64,000 bases of DNA from Nemertoderma westbladi (taxonomy: Eukaryota > Xenacoelomorpha > Nemertodermatida > Nemertodermatidae), in NCBI GenBank assembly GCA_032718475.1, contig JAUCBJ010007108.1, positions 1 to 64,000 on the forward strand, read 5' to 3'. Under the pieces are notes generated by a model, which was given only the letters and a program-made list of their open reading frames with translations, was not told the origin of the DNA and did not search any database. Position numbers and translations under genes: made by a program. Below, one piece after another: positions 31,360 to 42,885 of this stretch (position 1 is the stretch's first letter; the number at the start of each line of letters is the position of its first letter).

Positions 31360-32322
31360 TCAGGAGAGTTCTCTGTCTCTTTCCAGTAAACATAAACGTC
31401 CCACTGGGCGATTGAGCTGCTGCGTCTCGAAGACAATTCCCGGTTTCTTGAAGTTACGTCGCATGACGACGAGTTCTACCGATCGCACCAAACCGTCATC
31501 CGAGATGTGCGTCTCGATTATACGACCTGTCTGCCACCGCTTACGTGGAAGATCCACATCCACAATAAGCACCATGTCTCCAGCGCTGACGTTTTCTTGC
31601 TGCGCAAACCACTTAGTTCGAAGTTGTAGCGTGGGCAGATAATGTTTTTCGAAATGGTCAGCGAAACGACGGGATAACAACTGCATGAGTTGCCAAGTTT
31701 GTAGACAGTATTCGTCTCCGTCTGTGATTTCCGATTGTGGGAGCATGGCTACAGGTTTCTTCAGTAGGAAGTGCGCGGGTGTTAGCGCTTCCAGGGAATC
31801 GGGACTCGATGAGACTGGCATAAGCGGTCTCTCGTTGAGATAGGCGGCGATTTCTTCCATTAACGTCCGCAAAAGTTCGTCGGTGAGATAAGCGCGGCAA
31901 GGCACTATAAAATGAAATGCTGTCTTCACACTTCTTATTAATCTCTCCCAACTTCCTCCCCACCAAGGGGCGTCGGCGGCGTTGAAGGTCCAACTAGACG
32001 CTGTTACTCGTAGTTGGTCGTCCACCTGTCTTTGGTTCCAATCTTTGACGTAAGCTTTGATTTCATTGTTGGCACCAATGAAGTTTGTTCCCTTATCAGA
32101 TCTCATCGTGTTACTAGTGCCAAAGCGAGCGATCTGTCGTCGTAAGCTTAATAGAAAGCTGTTGGTAGATAAATCGTTCACCATATCGAGATGGATGGCT
32201 CTACAAGTCATACAAACAAAGATTACACACCATCTCTTGACTATAGTCCTAGCACGATATACTTCAATAGGGCCAAATAAATCCACACCGGTATTAGTAA
32301 AGGGTGGTTCATAAAAGCTTAC
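31360..32322 (-). pseudogene. BEL/Pao integrase catalytic core and C-terminal domain
   Basis: The 308-codon ORF begins at 32286, but the frame is open from the TGA at 32325-32323. It has the integrase D,D,E triad: the first Asp in VDLFGP, the second in RSDKGTNF (~residue 64) and the Glu in GGSWERL (~residue 114). A C-terminal segment follows (KRWQTGRIIETHISDDGLVRSVEL) that is typical of BEL/Pao integrases (DUF5641-like). It would insert the cDNA copy into chromosomes. The TGA falls just before the catalytic core, where the family normally has Arg after a Pro-rich stretch. This is consistent with CGA to TGA, and the integrase is broken unless the stop is read through. Confidence 0.9.
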
Positions 32323-33083
32323 TCATTCCCTAGGTAATTCTGCCTCTCGCTGTGTTAAAGGCCTACTGAATGCTTTCCTACAGGGTATACAGTTCCTAAG
32401 AACTTGGTTCAGAGCTCTACGGGGTTTATAAAAATAATAGCGAGTTCGAATTTCGCTAAGAACTCGTTCTCTACCAGCATGATAAAGCTTACTGTGAACA
32501 TCTACAATCATCTTGACTTGTATTTCAAGATTTCTAATGAGTATGGGGAACTTAGTATCAAAGGATAATGGGGCATTCGTTAACCTTCCTCCAACACGTA
32601 TCAACCCATCTATCATTGTGCTAGAGAAACGATCCCTTAAGCGCATCTGTGGATTTCTCAACAACAGGAAATACTTATCGGAATCTTCATAGCATTGTAA
32701 GAGTCTCAGCATCTGTTTGTTGGTTTCTTCATGCTCCTGATAACTGATCTTCTCCTTCAGAAACCTGTCGGGTATCTTATATGGGGGAAGATCTTTAATA
32801 ACATGGACCTGCACTGATGTGATTGGAGCGGTATCACCCTTTGTTTTCATCCCAGAGTAGTGATGGTGAAAACATCTCTTTAAATATGTAACGGCCTTAC
32901 AAAGCCGATTCCAGGAACTGTAGTGATGCATCGCTCTCTGCAGAAGAGGTGAGAGTCCTTGCGAGACGTCTGGTATGCCAGATTTCCAATCTTTATCACG
33001 GATTTCCACAATGGGTTTATTTGTGGCTGTGGGTTTCTGATCCAAAGCGTCGTCTCCGGAAGTATGTAGTACAGACAGATCTA
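32323..33083 (-). pseudogene. BEL/Pao pol segment: RNase H-integrase linker and integrase zinc-binding domain
   Basis: A 240-codon ORF (apparent start TTG at 33045, but the frame is open further upstream). It contains the integrase N-terminal HH-CC zinc-binding pattern near its end (H....H, then NCIPCRK). It is in the same frame as the catalytic core after it and is separated from it by one TGA. It is offset by one base from the 1493-codon pol frame before it, with the shift near 33120-33145. It is therefore part of one polyprotein that is now interrupted twice. Confidence 0.85.
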
Positions 33084-36000
33084 CTGTGGGTTTGAATAAC
33101 TTCGATTTACTCGCCTGAGTTTTAGGCTTGACTTTGCCTGTCTAATTTCTGCTGTAGTAAGATGAGGAGGCCATTCTTCTTCTTCTTTGTAGAGGAAGTC
33201 GGGTCCACCTAACCAGTCTGGAGTATCTACCAGTTCTTGTGGAGTTGCTCCCCTGGAAGCGATGTCTGCTGGATTAATCGTTCCGGGGCAATGTCTCCAT
33301 TGATCCATCGTCGTGCGACTGAGTATAATAGCTACTCTGTTGGTAACGAAGACACTGAACTGACAGACTTCATTGGTTATATACTCCAACACGAGTAAAG
33401 CGTCGGTCCAATAGACAGTTTTCTCCAGGGGATAGTCTATCTGTTCTGTTACATTCCGGCCGATGGCTGTAGCGTATAGAGCCGCTTTTAACTCCGCTCG
33501 AGGAACTTTCAACTTGTTGTTTATCAATGCCTTAGAGGTAACCAAGGCGACTTTGATTCCGTCCGGAGTTTCCACCCTTAGGTAGGCTACTATACCGATT
33601 CCCATATCGCTGGCGTCTCCAAACACATGGAGTTGATATGAATACGTAGGGAGAACATGACCAAAATATGAACGGGAAATTATAAAGTTTTCGATGGCTG
33701 GTAGAGAATCTTCCCATTTCATCCACTTCTTTAATAATTCTCCCTTAAGTGGATCGTCCCATGAGTGGTTTTCAAGCCACATTTGTTGTACTAAACTCCG
33801 AGCAATCAATATAACTGGGCTAATAAATCCCAATGGATCGAAATAAGTGCTCAGGATACTTAAACAAATCCGTTTAGTCCGAACTGGATTATCTCGCTGT
33901 TTTAATTGGAAAAACAGGATATCTCTTTCTGTGTCCCATTTCAAACCAAGGGTCTTAGTTTCTGGGAGATCATCCTTTATTAGATCTAGGTCTTTTGTTC
34001 CTCGATCTTCTACCGGGATCGACTCCAGAAACTCACGGGAGTTGCTAGTGAATTTAGTTAATCGAAATCCTCCTTTCTTTAAGCATTCTACCGTTCCTTT
34101 AGCGACCTCAATGGCTTCTTCGACTGATGGAAGGGACTTCAGATTATCGTCCATGTAGATGTCTCGTTTGATATTGTCGATCACTTCTTTAGAGAAGGCG
34201 CCTCGGTTGTCATCCGCAGTGGTGCGCACCACGGAACAGGCGTTTGAAGGGCTCGAGATTATACCAAAGGCTTGGATGGTCATCCAGTACTCAACAGGTT
34301 TCTTATTGAGGTCTCCTTCAGGCCACCACAAAAATCGTAGGCTATCTCGATCCCTATCCAGCGCTTTGACTTGTAAGAACATGCCTTCTATATCTGAGGC
34401 GAAAGCAATGGAGTATTGTCTTAATCTTAATAGTATTCCCAACAAGGATTGGAGTAAGTTGGGTCCGGGTAACAATTCAGAATTAAGAGATTGACCCATA
34501 TAAAGGGCGGAACCGTCAAACACCACTCGTACTTCATGGGGTTTACCGGGTTTGGGAATGTAATGGTGAGTTAAGTAATACGTTCTCTCAGTTATAGGGG
34601 TTTCTTCCGGTACTAGCTCCGCATATCCCTTGCTAATAAACTTCTTCAACTGTGTTTGATACATTTCTTTAGCTGAAGAATTTGCCGTAAGGCGTCGATG
34701 TAGTTGAGCAATTCTTTTCTCTGCCAAAGGTCTGTTGTTAATGAACTTTGGTTCTCGCTTTCGGAAAGGAAGACCGATCTCATATCTACCTTGATCTTTA
34801 AGAAAACGAGTAGTTGTCGCTTGGATCTGCTTGGCTCTTTCTTCCTCCACTGATAGGGCCTTATCGTAGGAGTTGGGCTCTACAACCTCTTGAGTAAAGA
34901 ATCTTACGGCGTGTTCATCCCGAGTCTTGGCATTATAACGTTCAATGACGTCATTAAGCTCGTCGTTATAGTCGTCTCGCTCGGATGGGAGAAGTAGTTG
35001 GCATAAGTTCACTTGATTTTGCCAAGTCTCGCTTTCCTTAAGGAGATCGATGGCATTCTCCTCATCGAAGAGTTGATGTATATCGTCGTTGTCTGAGGAG
35101 TATGGAGTTCCCTCAGTTGGATCGTCGAACTCACTGTTCTCAACTTCCCATTCTCGCACTTGATATACCTGATCTTTAGGTAATCTTTCCATGAGAGTTC
35201 TACGGGAAGGGCCAGTAAAGTACCAACCTACTCTAGTTCTTACCGCATAGGTTTGTAGTGGCTGCGGTTGAGCAGGCCGTTTCTCCAATGTCTCGAGCGC
35301 CTCATGCGCGTTTTGGCCGATGAGTATTTGTACTCCAGGATAATCAGTCTGGAATCGAGGTATCTTAAGATGTTGGATGCTCTCATCCTCGTCCCAATTA
35401 TAAAGGTCTGCTTGAGTAGTAGCGAAGTTCTTTATAGCCACCATTTTCACTGACCTTATACTATGTTCTCCTAGTTCGTCCTGGGGGGTGGACAACGCAC
35501 CTACATAATAATCCGCTGTTACTGTAGATTTCCAAACCTGCATAATTCCTGACATGTTTAGCTTAGTTCGGAACTTGGGTTGTCCAGCGAATATGTCTTC
35601 GGCTAGCTCTTTGTCGATGAATGTTCCTGTACTACCGGAGTCAAGGAGGGCGTTCACTAGATAACTCCTTTTTGGTCCGTGGACCCTTACCTGTACCACA
35701 GGAAATTCTCTAATCCCTACATTGGAAGTTGGCGCTTTCCAAGATGGTTGTCGATCAGAAGTAGTTAGAGCGAGGTCAATGTCTGTATCTTTTTCATAAA
35801 TGAGTGCTCGATACACTGTGGTATTTATCATGTAACAGGATTCGTTTTCGTCGGAGAACTCGTCCGTATAGAATCCTTCCATCTCAGATTGATCAGTGTC
35901 GTTCACATCACTGAATTGGACATGTAGTTCGGAATCACTTACCTGACTCGGACTATTTCGCTCAAATTCAGTGTGCAACAAGATATGATGTTTCGCACCG

Positions 36001-37587
36001 CACTTGGCACATCTTGTGTCAGAGTAACAGGTTCGCCGTTGGTGTCCATGTCTGAGGCAATTATAACACAACCGCTTATCCCACATGACTTCACGTCTCT
36101 CAGTTAATGATTTCTTTAGAAATTCATCACACATATTTAAGCGATGGGTCCCATCACATAGCGCACATTTCGGTTTGATGTTACTTACCTTACTCTGAGT
36201 AATATTGTGTACACTTGTCTTTTCTTCTGGCTTTCTCACCTGAATTCTCTTGGGAGACGTAGGAGGAGTTTTTCTTACCTGTTCTCTCCTGTCATTGGTT
36301 CGAGACTTGAATTTACTTACCTGATCTTTAGGCATTTTATTGACATAATAAGATCTGTCAGTGTCTTTCCCGCTATCCTCTCCTTGAGAAGTCTGGCTTT
36401 CGCCGTCGTCTGTATAACACACTGGTGTTACCTTTCTCCTAGAGACGGGTTTTTCACTTACCTTGTTTTCCGGTGTCTTCTCTCTGGACAGTTTCAGGAG
36501 CTGTAATTTCACTTCTCCATCTAGGAATGACATGAGATCAGCCATGGTAGGGTCTCGTCGTTGTTGTTCCATCATATATAACACTTTCTTATCCCAGCGT
36601 GTACCTACTCCACCCTTCGGTAAAGTAGAAGCCACTGCTCTAATAACCATAGCACTCTGATACTCATGAGACTTACCTAGCCAATCTAATTGTCTGCAGA
36701 TCTCCTGAATCTCATCGGAAAACTCTATAATTCCGCTGCTAATAAACTTTCGGGGCGCTACTAACTTTGCATACAAATACCCAGCTATGTTATTCCTATT
36801 ACCATACCTGATGTTTAGTGTATCCCAAACTTGTCTTAATCCGTCTGGATGTCCAATAAACTTTAACGCCATTAACTTGGGAGATCCTTCCAAGCACTCG
36901 ATGAGGAATCTAAGTTTCTCTCCATTAGAAAGTACAGAGTTCTGTATGTTATCTTTGTAATATTCATTAAAAGGTAACCATTTCATCTCATCTCCATTGA
37001 ACTTGACGATCTCTCCCACCTTTACCGCTTGCCGGGCTTCGGTTCTAGCCATTTGACGCGTAAAACTTTCTTGGGCCATCGTGTTATTTAATATCGAGTT
37101 ATCGGTATATAAATTTCTCGGATTATGATCCGTTCTATAGGGAATATCATTATCAACAGGTCTATAATTACCCTTAATAGGGTTCACTATAGGAGTTTCT
37201 ACCTCGCTAGCAGTATAGATGCGTGTAGGCTCCACACCTTGCGCATGAGATACTTCAGACCTAACAGGTTGACACATTGTTACAGGGGGTGGTGATATAC
37301 CCCTTTGTGTATTTACTAATTTATCGCGTTCTAGCGCGATACTTTGCTGCACTTCTTGCAACTCTAACCTACTTTCCCTTACTGTGCCCTTGAATTGCTG
37401 AACAGTCTCCTGCATCTGTCCGAGCAGGAGATCCATCCCCCGTCGTCTCTCATCCACCCATTCGACCGCCGAAGCGGGATTCGCCAACGTTGTAGCGGGA
37501 GGACGAGGGACAACGGGCGACAAATCTTGAATATTTCGCTGTTGTGCTGTTCTGCTGGGCACAGGTAGCTTGGACTGTGCAATGGGA
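33081..37587 (-). CDS. BEL/Pao Gag-Pol polyprotein: Gag-like domain, zinc knuckles, protease, RT, RNase H
   Basis: About 1500 codons. Its apparent start at 37562 is a GTG, and the frame is open from a stop near 37588, so it is probably reached by frameshift from ORF1. Domains in order (residues from 37562): DUF1759-type Gag domain ~180-355 (IVKFNGDEMKW); Cys/His knuckles ~465-535 including CYNCLRHGHQRRTC; aspartic protease ~635 (LLDSGSTGTF); reverse transcriptase ~1000-1200 with FASDIEGMF and the YMDD box at ~1132; BEL/Pao 'A17' region (LSTYFDPLGFISP); RNase H from ~1314 (VFGDASDMG, CPGTINPADIASRG). The domain order and the FDPLG motif place it in BEL/Pao. All catalytic motifs up to RNase H look intact. 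A frameshift near 33130 cuts it off from integrase. Confidence 0.93.
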
Positions 37588-39415
37588 ATTTAGAGGTAGG
37601 TTCAGGGAGTACAGGTGTCTCTACCACCGAAAGGGTGGCTTCGGGAACAGGCCTAATTATTTCAGGCTCATCTACTATAGTAGGGAGTCTTTCTATTGTA
37701 ATTATTTGGTCTGTGGGTTCTGTACTACCTACGTTGGTGTTATTTAGTTGCCTTCTAACAGCTGGGGGCAAATCAGGCAATTTCTGACGGTGGGCCATTC
37801 TTTTACGTCTGCTTAGGCGAGATCGATTTCCTCCGCCTTCAGTGTCGGTGGTATCGCCTTCCTCAGATGATGTATAACCTTGTCTTTTGGGAGTAGATCG
37901 ATTCATCATCTGCATATTACTAGCTGTTAACTGTTTATTAAAGTTGTCTTGTCTCTCTTGAAGATTTTCCAACTCTAGTTGGGTTGTCTCTTCAGATGCC
38001 CTCCGTTCTGCTTCTGCCACTGCTATTTTTCTTTCCGCTTCGGCCGCCTTTCTTTCCGCTTCTGCTGCTGCCACTTTTCTTTCCGCTTCGGCCGCCTTTC
38101 TTTCGGCTTCTACTGCTGCAGCTGCCGCTTTTGCCTCTGCCGCTGCCACTTTTGCCTCTGCCGCTGCCTCTGCCGCTTTTCTATCCACTTCTGCCGCTTT
38201 TCGTTCCGCTTCTGCCGCTGCCACTGCCGCTGCTGCTGTCTTTCTATCTTCTATACGTTTTTTCTTTACTTGTTCTTCTTGAACCTTAGCGATGCGGATG
38301 CTTTCATTGAATTTAGCTTGGTTCGCAGCTAACCTATCCACATCGATTGTGTCCAACACACTCTGGGCTCCTTCACTATTAGGGCTAAGTCCATCTAACC
38401 TTCTCCTCAACTCTTCATCACCTAAAAAACGTTGATAGTCTGACAGATAGATGTCAATGGCATCCCTCTTATGCGGCTTCTCTGCCGTCGCTTCACTTTC
38501 CACTTGGGAAAAAGTAGCGTCTGTTGATTCTCCATGGGTTGAGCGCTCCTCCAGCTGAGCTTTCCACTGAGCCGTTCCTTGAACCTGGAGACTCACCCGT
38601 TGAAACCAAGTCTTTACGGCAACTTGCAACGACGTGTCTTGTCTTCTTTTAGAAGCCTCCTCAAAGGCCGATAAGATTAGCCTAATTCGCAGAATTCTTT
38701 CTCTAACTTGATAAAGCAGTTGTCCCTGCTCTTGAGGTCCTTGAGGTTGTTGAAACAGTTGTTCTTTTACTCGCTCCATAGAGTTGAAGAATCCCTGGGC
38801 GTATCCGGCTGCGGACCTCTTCCATACAGCTGGATCGATGGTTTCCTTGGCTACTCCCATCCGGTGTATGTCTTCCCAGGCAGCTTCTGATAAATCAAAC
38901 GGGAGTCCGGGTCCGGGGAAGTTCCATTGCGACTCGACCATAGACTTCAGTTCTTCCCTTGTGTATCCCTCATAACTATCTTTAGTTGATCGCTTACTTC
39001 TCGCCCAATCGATCTGGTGTTCTTCCACCGCAATCAATAACCTAGTGAGTACGGCTGCAGGAAGGATGAGAAGGGGATCCGAATAAACTGCATCCGTCAT
39101 CCTTGCTTCGCGCTTGGGTGTCAGCTCTACAGTATCCTCACTACTGGAGCTGTCGGGCCGCTGAGAAATAAGTTCTTGGCTCGCGGGTTGTTGCTGTTCC
39201 GCTGCTTCTTGGTCCCGCTTGACCTGGGCTCGAGTGCCTATGATAGACCTATGATGTTGGACCAGCCTCGGTTCTGTTATTACTACTGGAGGGATGACTT
39301 TCCTAACAGTGGGAGGTGAACTGAACTTAGGTGTAGACGGTTCTACACCCTTATCTGAGTCGCAGATAGTTACATCTAATAAACTGTCTGACATGTTCTG
39401 CTTAGTATCAGACAT
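37379..39415 (-). CDS. ORF1 of the BEL/Pao element: Ala/Glu/Lys coiled-coil protein
   Basis: 678 codons from the ATG at 39415 (a GTG four codons earlier is less likely). The N-terminal third is Ser/Pro/Gln-rich. Residues ~95-250 are predicted mostly helical (LLIAVEEHQIDWARS, WNFPGPGLPFDLSEAAW). Residues ~380-480 are an AEAERKAAEAERK-type single-helix or coiled-coil repeat. It overlaps the pol frame by about 200 bases, and pol lies in the -1 frame relative to it. The final ~70 codons in this frame look non-native, while the pol frame there looks coding, which fits a frameshift within 37588-37380. I found no canonical X-XXY-YYZ slippery site. Typical BEL/Pao elements lack such an upstream ORF; its role may be structural (Gag extension), but this is inference. 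Confidence 0.75.
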   Translation of the reverse strand: MSDTKQNMSDSLLDVTICDSDKGVEPSTPKFSSPPTVRKVIPPVVITEPRLVQHHRSIIGTRAQVKRDQEAAEQQQPASQELISQRPDSSSSEDTVELTPKREARMTDAVYSDPLLILPAAVLTRLLIAVEEHQIDWARSKRSTKDSYEGYTREELKSMVESQWNFPGPGLPFDLSEAAWEDIHRMGVAKETIDPAVWKRSAAGYAQGFFNSMERVKEQLFQQPQGPQEQGQLLYQVRERILRIRLILSAFEEASKRRQDTSLQVAVKTWFQRVSLQVQGTAQWKAQLEERSTHGESTDATFSQVESEATAEKPHKRDAIDIYLSDYQRFLGDEELRRRLDGLSPNSEGAQSVLDTIDVDRLAANQAKFNESIRIAKVQEEQVKKKRIEDRKTAAAAVAAAEAERKAAEVDRKAAEAAAEAKVAAAEAKAAAAAVEAERKAAEAERKVAAAEAERKAAEAERKIAVAEAERRASEETTQLELENLQERQDNFNKQLTASNMQMMNRSTPKRQGYTSSEEGDTTDTEGGGNRSRLSRRKRMAHRQKLPDLPPAVRRQLNNTNVGSTEPTDQIITIERLPTIVDEPEIIRPVPEATLSVVETPVLPEPTSKFPLHSPSYLCPAEQHNSEIFKICRPLSLVLPLQRWRIPLRRSNGWMRDDGGWISCSDRCRRLFSNSRAQ

Positions 39416-39427
39416 GTTTGTTTGCAC

Positions 39428-41608
39428 AGTTGAATGCCTACTGCTATATTACAGTCCAAGCAAGTCTAGTAATTCAGTATTAACTGCTAGCCTAGTAATT
39501 AATTACCGATACTGCTACTCAGTGTAGCGTGATATATATAATATTAGAATACCGGTATGCTTATGGTATATATAAGTATTATTACAGACTAGGTTTTTCA
39601 CAGAAACCGGTATATAATTTTAGCACAAATATATATAAATATATAATAGGCCTATCGTGGATACCGGTATGCAGTTTACACTTATAGTATATATAAGTAT
39701 AATTATTAACTAGAATTAATTACAGAATACCGGTATGATTTCAGCCTAAGTTTATGAAATAAATATAATAAGCCTATTGTAAATACCGGTATGTCAATTA
39801 TTTTAGAATAATTGAATTTCTGAATTTTAAGGGTTACTTGGTTACTTTAACTTACTTTATTACCGTTATTTGAGCAGTAGTCCAACTGATATTGAGACCT
39901 AATTGTTATATGGCAGGCCTACTATTTATAAATCGTTTGAGTTGATTTATAATATATATATACCCGTTTAATGGGTTTTGTCAATGTTTGAAATAAATGT
40001 TATTATTTCTGGGGGAGTCACTACACATAAGCAGTGCGCTCTCAGTGGAGCGCTACTTGTTAGACACTAAAACAAATAATTCTAATTTACCTAAGTTACT
40101 TAATACTACAAATTACATACAATTCGGGTTGAGATTACAATCTCTAAATAAACACAAAATTTTAATGACAAATACACAAATACGAAATTTTTAGGGTAAT
40201 TTTACAAGAAGTCTACTAACCAGCCTAACAAAGGGTTAGAATATCTGGTTATTACAACGGACAGGTTACTACGGTATTTGAAAATAATAAGTAGTAGTAA
40301 ATATACTGCGCTGTCCAGATAGGAAAAATACCACCGCCTGACGACCTATAACCGTATCGCTATAGGTACTACGTTATGTATCACGGAGTGTCCCTACCTA
40401 GAAGTTAATTACCGCGGTCTACCAGAACCAACGTGCCTATTAACCACTTTACAACACAAATACACTGCCTACACACTAATTGCTTTCGGAAAGCACTGTA
40501 CACTAAACCCTAAATTAGGTACAAGTACTTGTATAACAAATAATCAGTAGTTAAAAATACTTGAACAGCCAAAAGAACCACGGTATCTGCCGGAGTGACC
40601 AAAGCACAAAATCTCCAGTCTTTACCTACGCCGAGCAGCCCTGATGTAGTACCGGGGTTAGTTTAACTATAACGGTATGTATAACAAACACAATTACTGT
40701 AGGAATAAACTTGGGGAATGAATGTTGCGAATAATAGCATAAACTCTGAATAATAAATATTACGCTACGCGTACAAACTACTCAAACAAAATGCAGACCA
40801 AATACTGACAGACTACTATCAAGCCTAAACAAACTACGGTATATGCAGACTCCGAAATGATTAGTTAGTATGCGTTCTAACCCAGTAGTACGACTTATTC
40901 TTTCACAGGGGGTTTACCTCACAGCGCTTGAAGCCCCTACTTTCCTAACTTAGCACTTTATCGCACAGATGCTCTACACACACCGAAATTTCCTCAAACC
41001 CAACAACAGCCAGACAACTATCCAGCCTACAAATTATCTAAATAAAATTATACGCTACCCGTACAGACTACACAAACAAAGTACAGAGCAAACGCTGGCG
41101 GACTCCTATCAAGCCTAAATAAACCACAGGACATGCAGTCTCCGAAATGGTTAAGTAGTATGCGTTCTAACCCAGTAGTACGACTTATTCTTTAGATGGG
41201 GGTTTACCTTACAGCTATGGCTGCCCCTACTTCCTAACCGTTCTTTATCAGACATACACTCTACATGCACTGCAATCCGTTCAGACCTAATCAACAGTTA
41301 GCCAACAGTCAAGCCTTCAAATTATCTGTACAATCTGAGCAGGCTTACACGCCTTCTGCTCAATACTGGCCTACAAATAAATAAAACTGACAGAAATAAG
41401 TAAGCTCCAAAAGAAACAAGGGGTGTACAGTCCCTAATCTCTTAAACAGCCTACCGGTATACAATACCACAATCGAATAATACTGTTGTACCTGTACTGT
41501 AAGTAAGTACCGGTCCGGATGATCAGGCAGTCAGGCCTACTGGTTACCGGTCGACCGGTACTTTCGACTAGATTGCTTACACCGCAATCCAGAAGCAATA
41601 TCTGTTAT
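39428..41608 (-). other. 5' leader of the BEL/Pao element with 290-bp tandem duplication
   Basis: 2.2 kb of untranslated sequence between the 5' LTR and ORF1, long for such an element. A ~290-bp unit is present twice in tandem (about 40758-41047 and 41048-41336). Anchors are gcgttctaacccagtagta at 40872 and 41162, and ggggtttacct. The copies are diverged by several percent. Next to the LTR on the minus strand, a TGGATTGCGGTG stretch may be the tRNA primer-binding site, though it starts about 18 bases in, not directly at the LTR. Packaging signals would be expected here. Confidence 0.6.
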
Positions 41609-42788
41609 TGTTTGCGCTTTTAAGACCTTTGACAGTTTAACCTGCCAAAATTAGAATGTCTTTTGGATGATAGATAGTCTTTAGCCTATGACGAGTATTT
41701 GATACACTACATTAGCCGAAGCCAGTCTATGCGCAATCATTCACCCGCTGGATATACCCGGGAGACTGAATTCGGAAGCTTAATGATTGATGGTGTAAGC
41801 CTACTGTATTATTCGACTGATCGTAATATATAATCTCTGACAAATATTATTCACTTTCGGGAAATATTAACAGTTCCTTTAGGACGTGGCGCTCTAAATA
41901 TGTAAACAGAGTTATGACTTAAACTAGACACAACGAAAAGGCTATAGATTCACGTATATGGCGCATTCTTTAGGAGATGCTTTGTTATCAGTTACACTCA
42001 TACACAATGCTGCACAATACTGCACACTAATCTGCCGACCTTCACTAAATTTGGTCACGTATAAAGAGAGCAACATACAATTTATGTTGGGCATATGAAA
42101 TAGCATTAGATTCACTTCAAACCACTTAACATAGGTCGCAATCGTTTATCTGTAACCGGTCTCTCTAACCTTTAGTATATCAAGAAGATTGGGATGTCGG
42201 ACTATTGATCAGTATTCCGATATAATATTTCATCAACAAATATAACGAATAACCGACAGTAAAAGCAGTAAAGTTAAGGTATAAATGATTATTAAGTGAG
42301 TGAATTAACTCGGTAACTCGTTTGCATTGGTATGGTTAGGTTAGATAACAGATATACGTTCTATAATTAAGCCTACTAATGTAAGACTAAAGACTGAAAC
42401 ACGGAGGTGCCAAAAGCCGGTGTTCTTAGGCTCTGGGCAAAAACATAACACTGAATTCCTGAGTTTCTGTATCCACCTCCAACACAGAGACAAAAAACGC
42501 TCTGATTGGTCGACCGAACAACGAGAGAACAAAGAAACAAAGAAATGTCGACATGGCAATATCAGCTGTTAGCCGTCGTCATGGTAGCGACACTGTTTTC
42601 AAGAGTATCGAGCTTATTGCGTCCCGAAATTGCGGATTATGTCCTCTAAAGTACAAATACAGAAGAAATGGCTTTTATGTCCTCTAAAACACCAGTACAG
42701 TAAGGACACGGCCTTTTTATGCCCAGTAAACCAACTACAGAGTACTTTACGGGGAAAATAACCGGCTAATTACGCAAAAGCTTTTACA
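41609..42788 (-). repeat. 5' LTR of the BEL/Pao element
   Basis: 1180 bp, TG...CA bounded, partner of 24148-25317. Compared with the other LTR it has an extra 'ttaacata' near 42125 and 'cc' near 42573. The single-base differences I noticed (gccgaag/gctgaag, tgttggg/tgtcggg, gacatgg/gacgtgg, tcgtcat/tcatcat) are all at CpG sites. Confidence 0.95.
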
Positions 42789-42885
42789 GATATCCTTAGT
42801 TTTGGATGGATCCATCATGGATGTTGGACGGATCCATCATGGATGTCCTTATTTTCAGACGGATCCATCATGGATGTCCTTATTT
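42789..42885. repeat. GGATCC minisatellite, right remnant
   Basis: Four units of the array at 22540-24147 continue here directly after the LTR (gatatccttagttttggatggatcc...). This shows that the LTR element landed inside the array. Confidence 0.95.

Larger units (their letters stand above)
24148..42788 (-). mobile_element. 18.6-kb BEL/Pao LTR retrotransposon with extra genes
   Basis: Two direct repeats of 1170 and 1180 bp (24148-25317 and 41609-42788), each bounded by TG...CA, flank an internal region coded on the minus strand. In transcription order it holds a 2.2-kb leader, a coiled-coil ORF1, pol (Gag-like domain, zinc knuckles, protease, RT, RNase H, integrase), a 1.7-kb gap, and a large frame of unknown function just before the 3' LTR. 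The bases outside are GATGT (24143-24147) and GATAT (42789-42793), a 5-bp target duplication with one change. A purine run (gggagcgg on the minus strand) abuts the 3' LTR as a candidate polypurine tract. A candidate primer-binding site starting TGG lies about 18 bases inside the 5' LTR. BEL/Pao elements are usually 5-10 kb, so this one is exceptionally large. Confidence 0.93.

Noticed and set aside
37979-38332. Plus-strand Cys/Phe- or Leu/Pro-rich ORFs opposite ORF1
   Set aside because: Antisense of the Ala/Glu/Lys coiled-coil repeat in ORF1.
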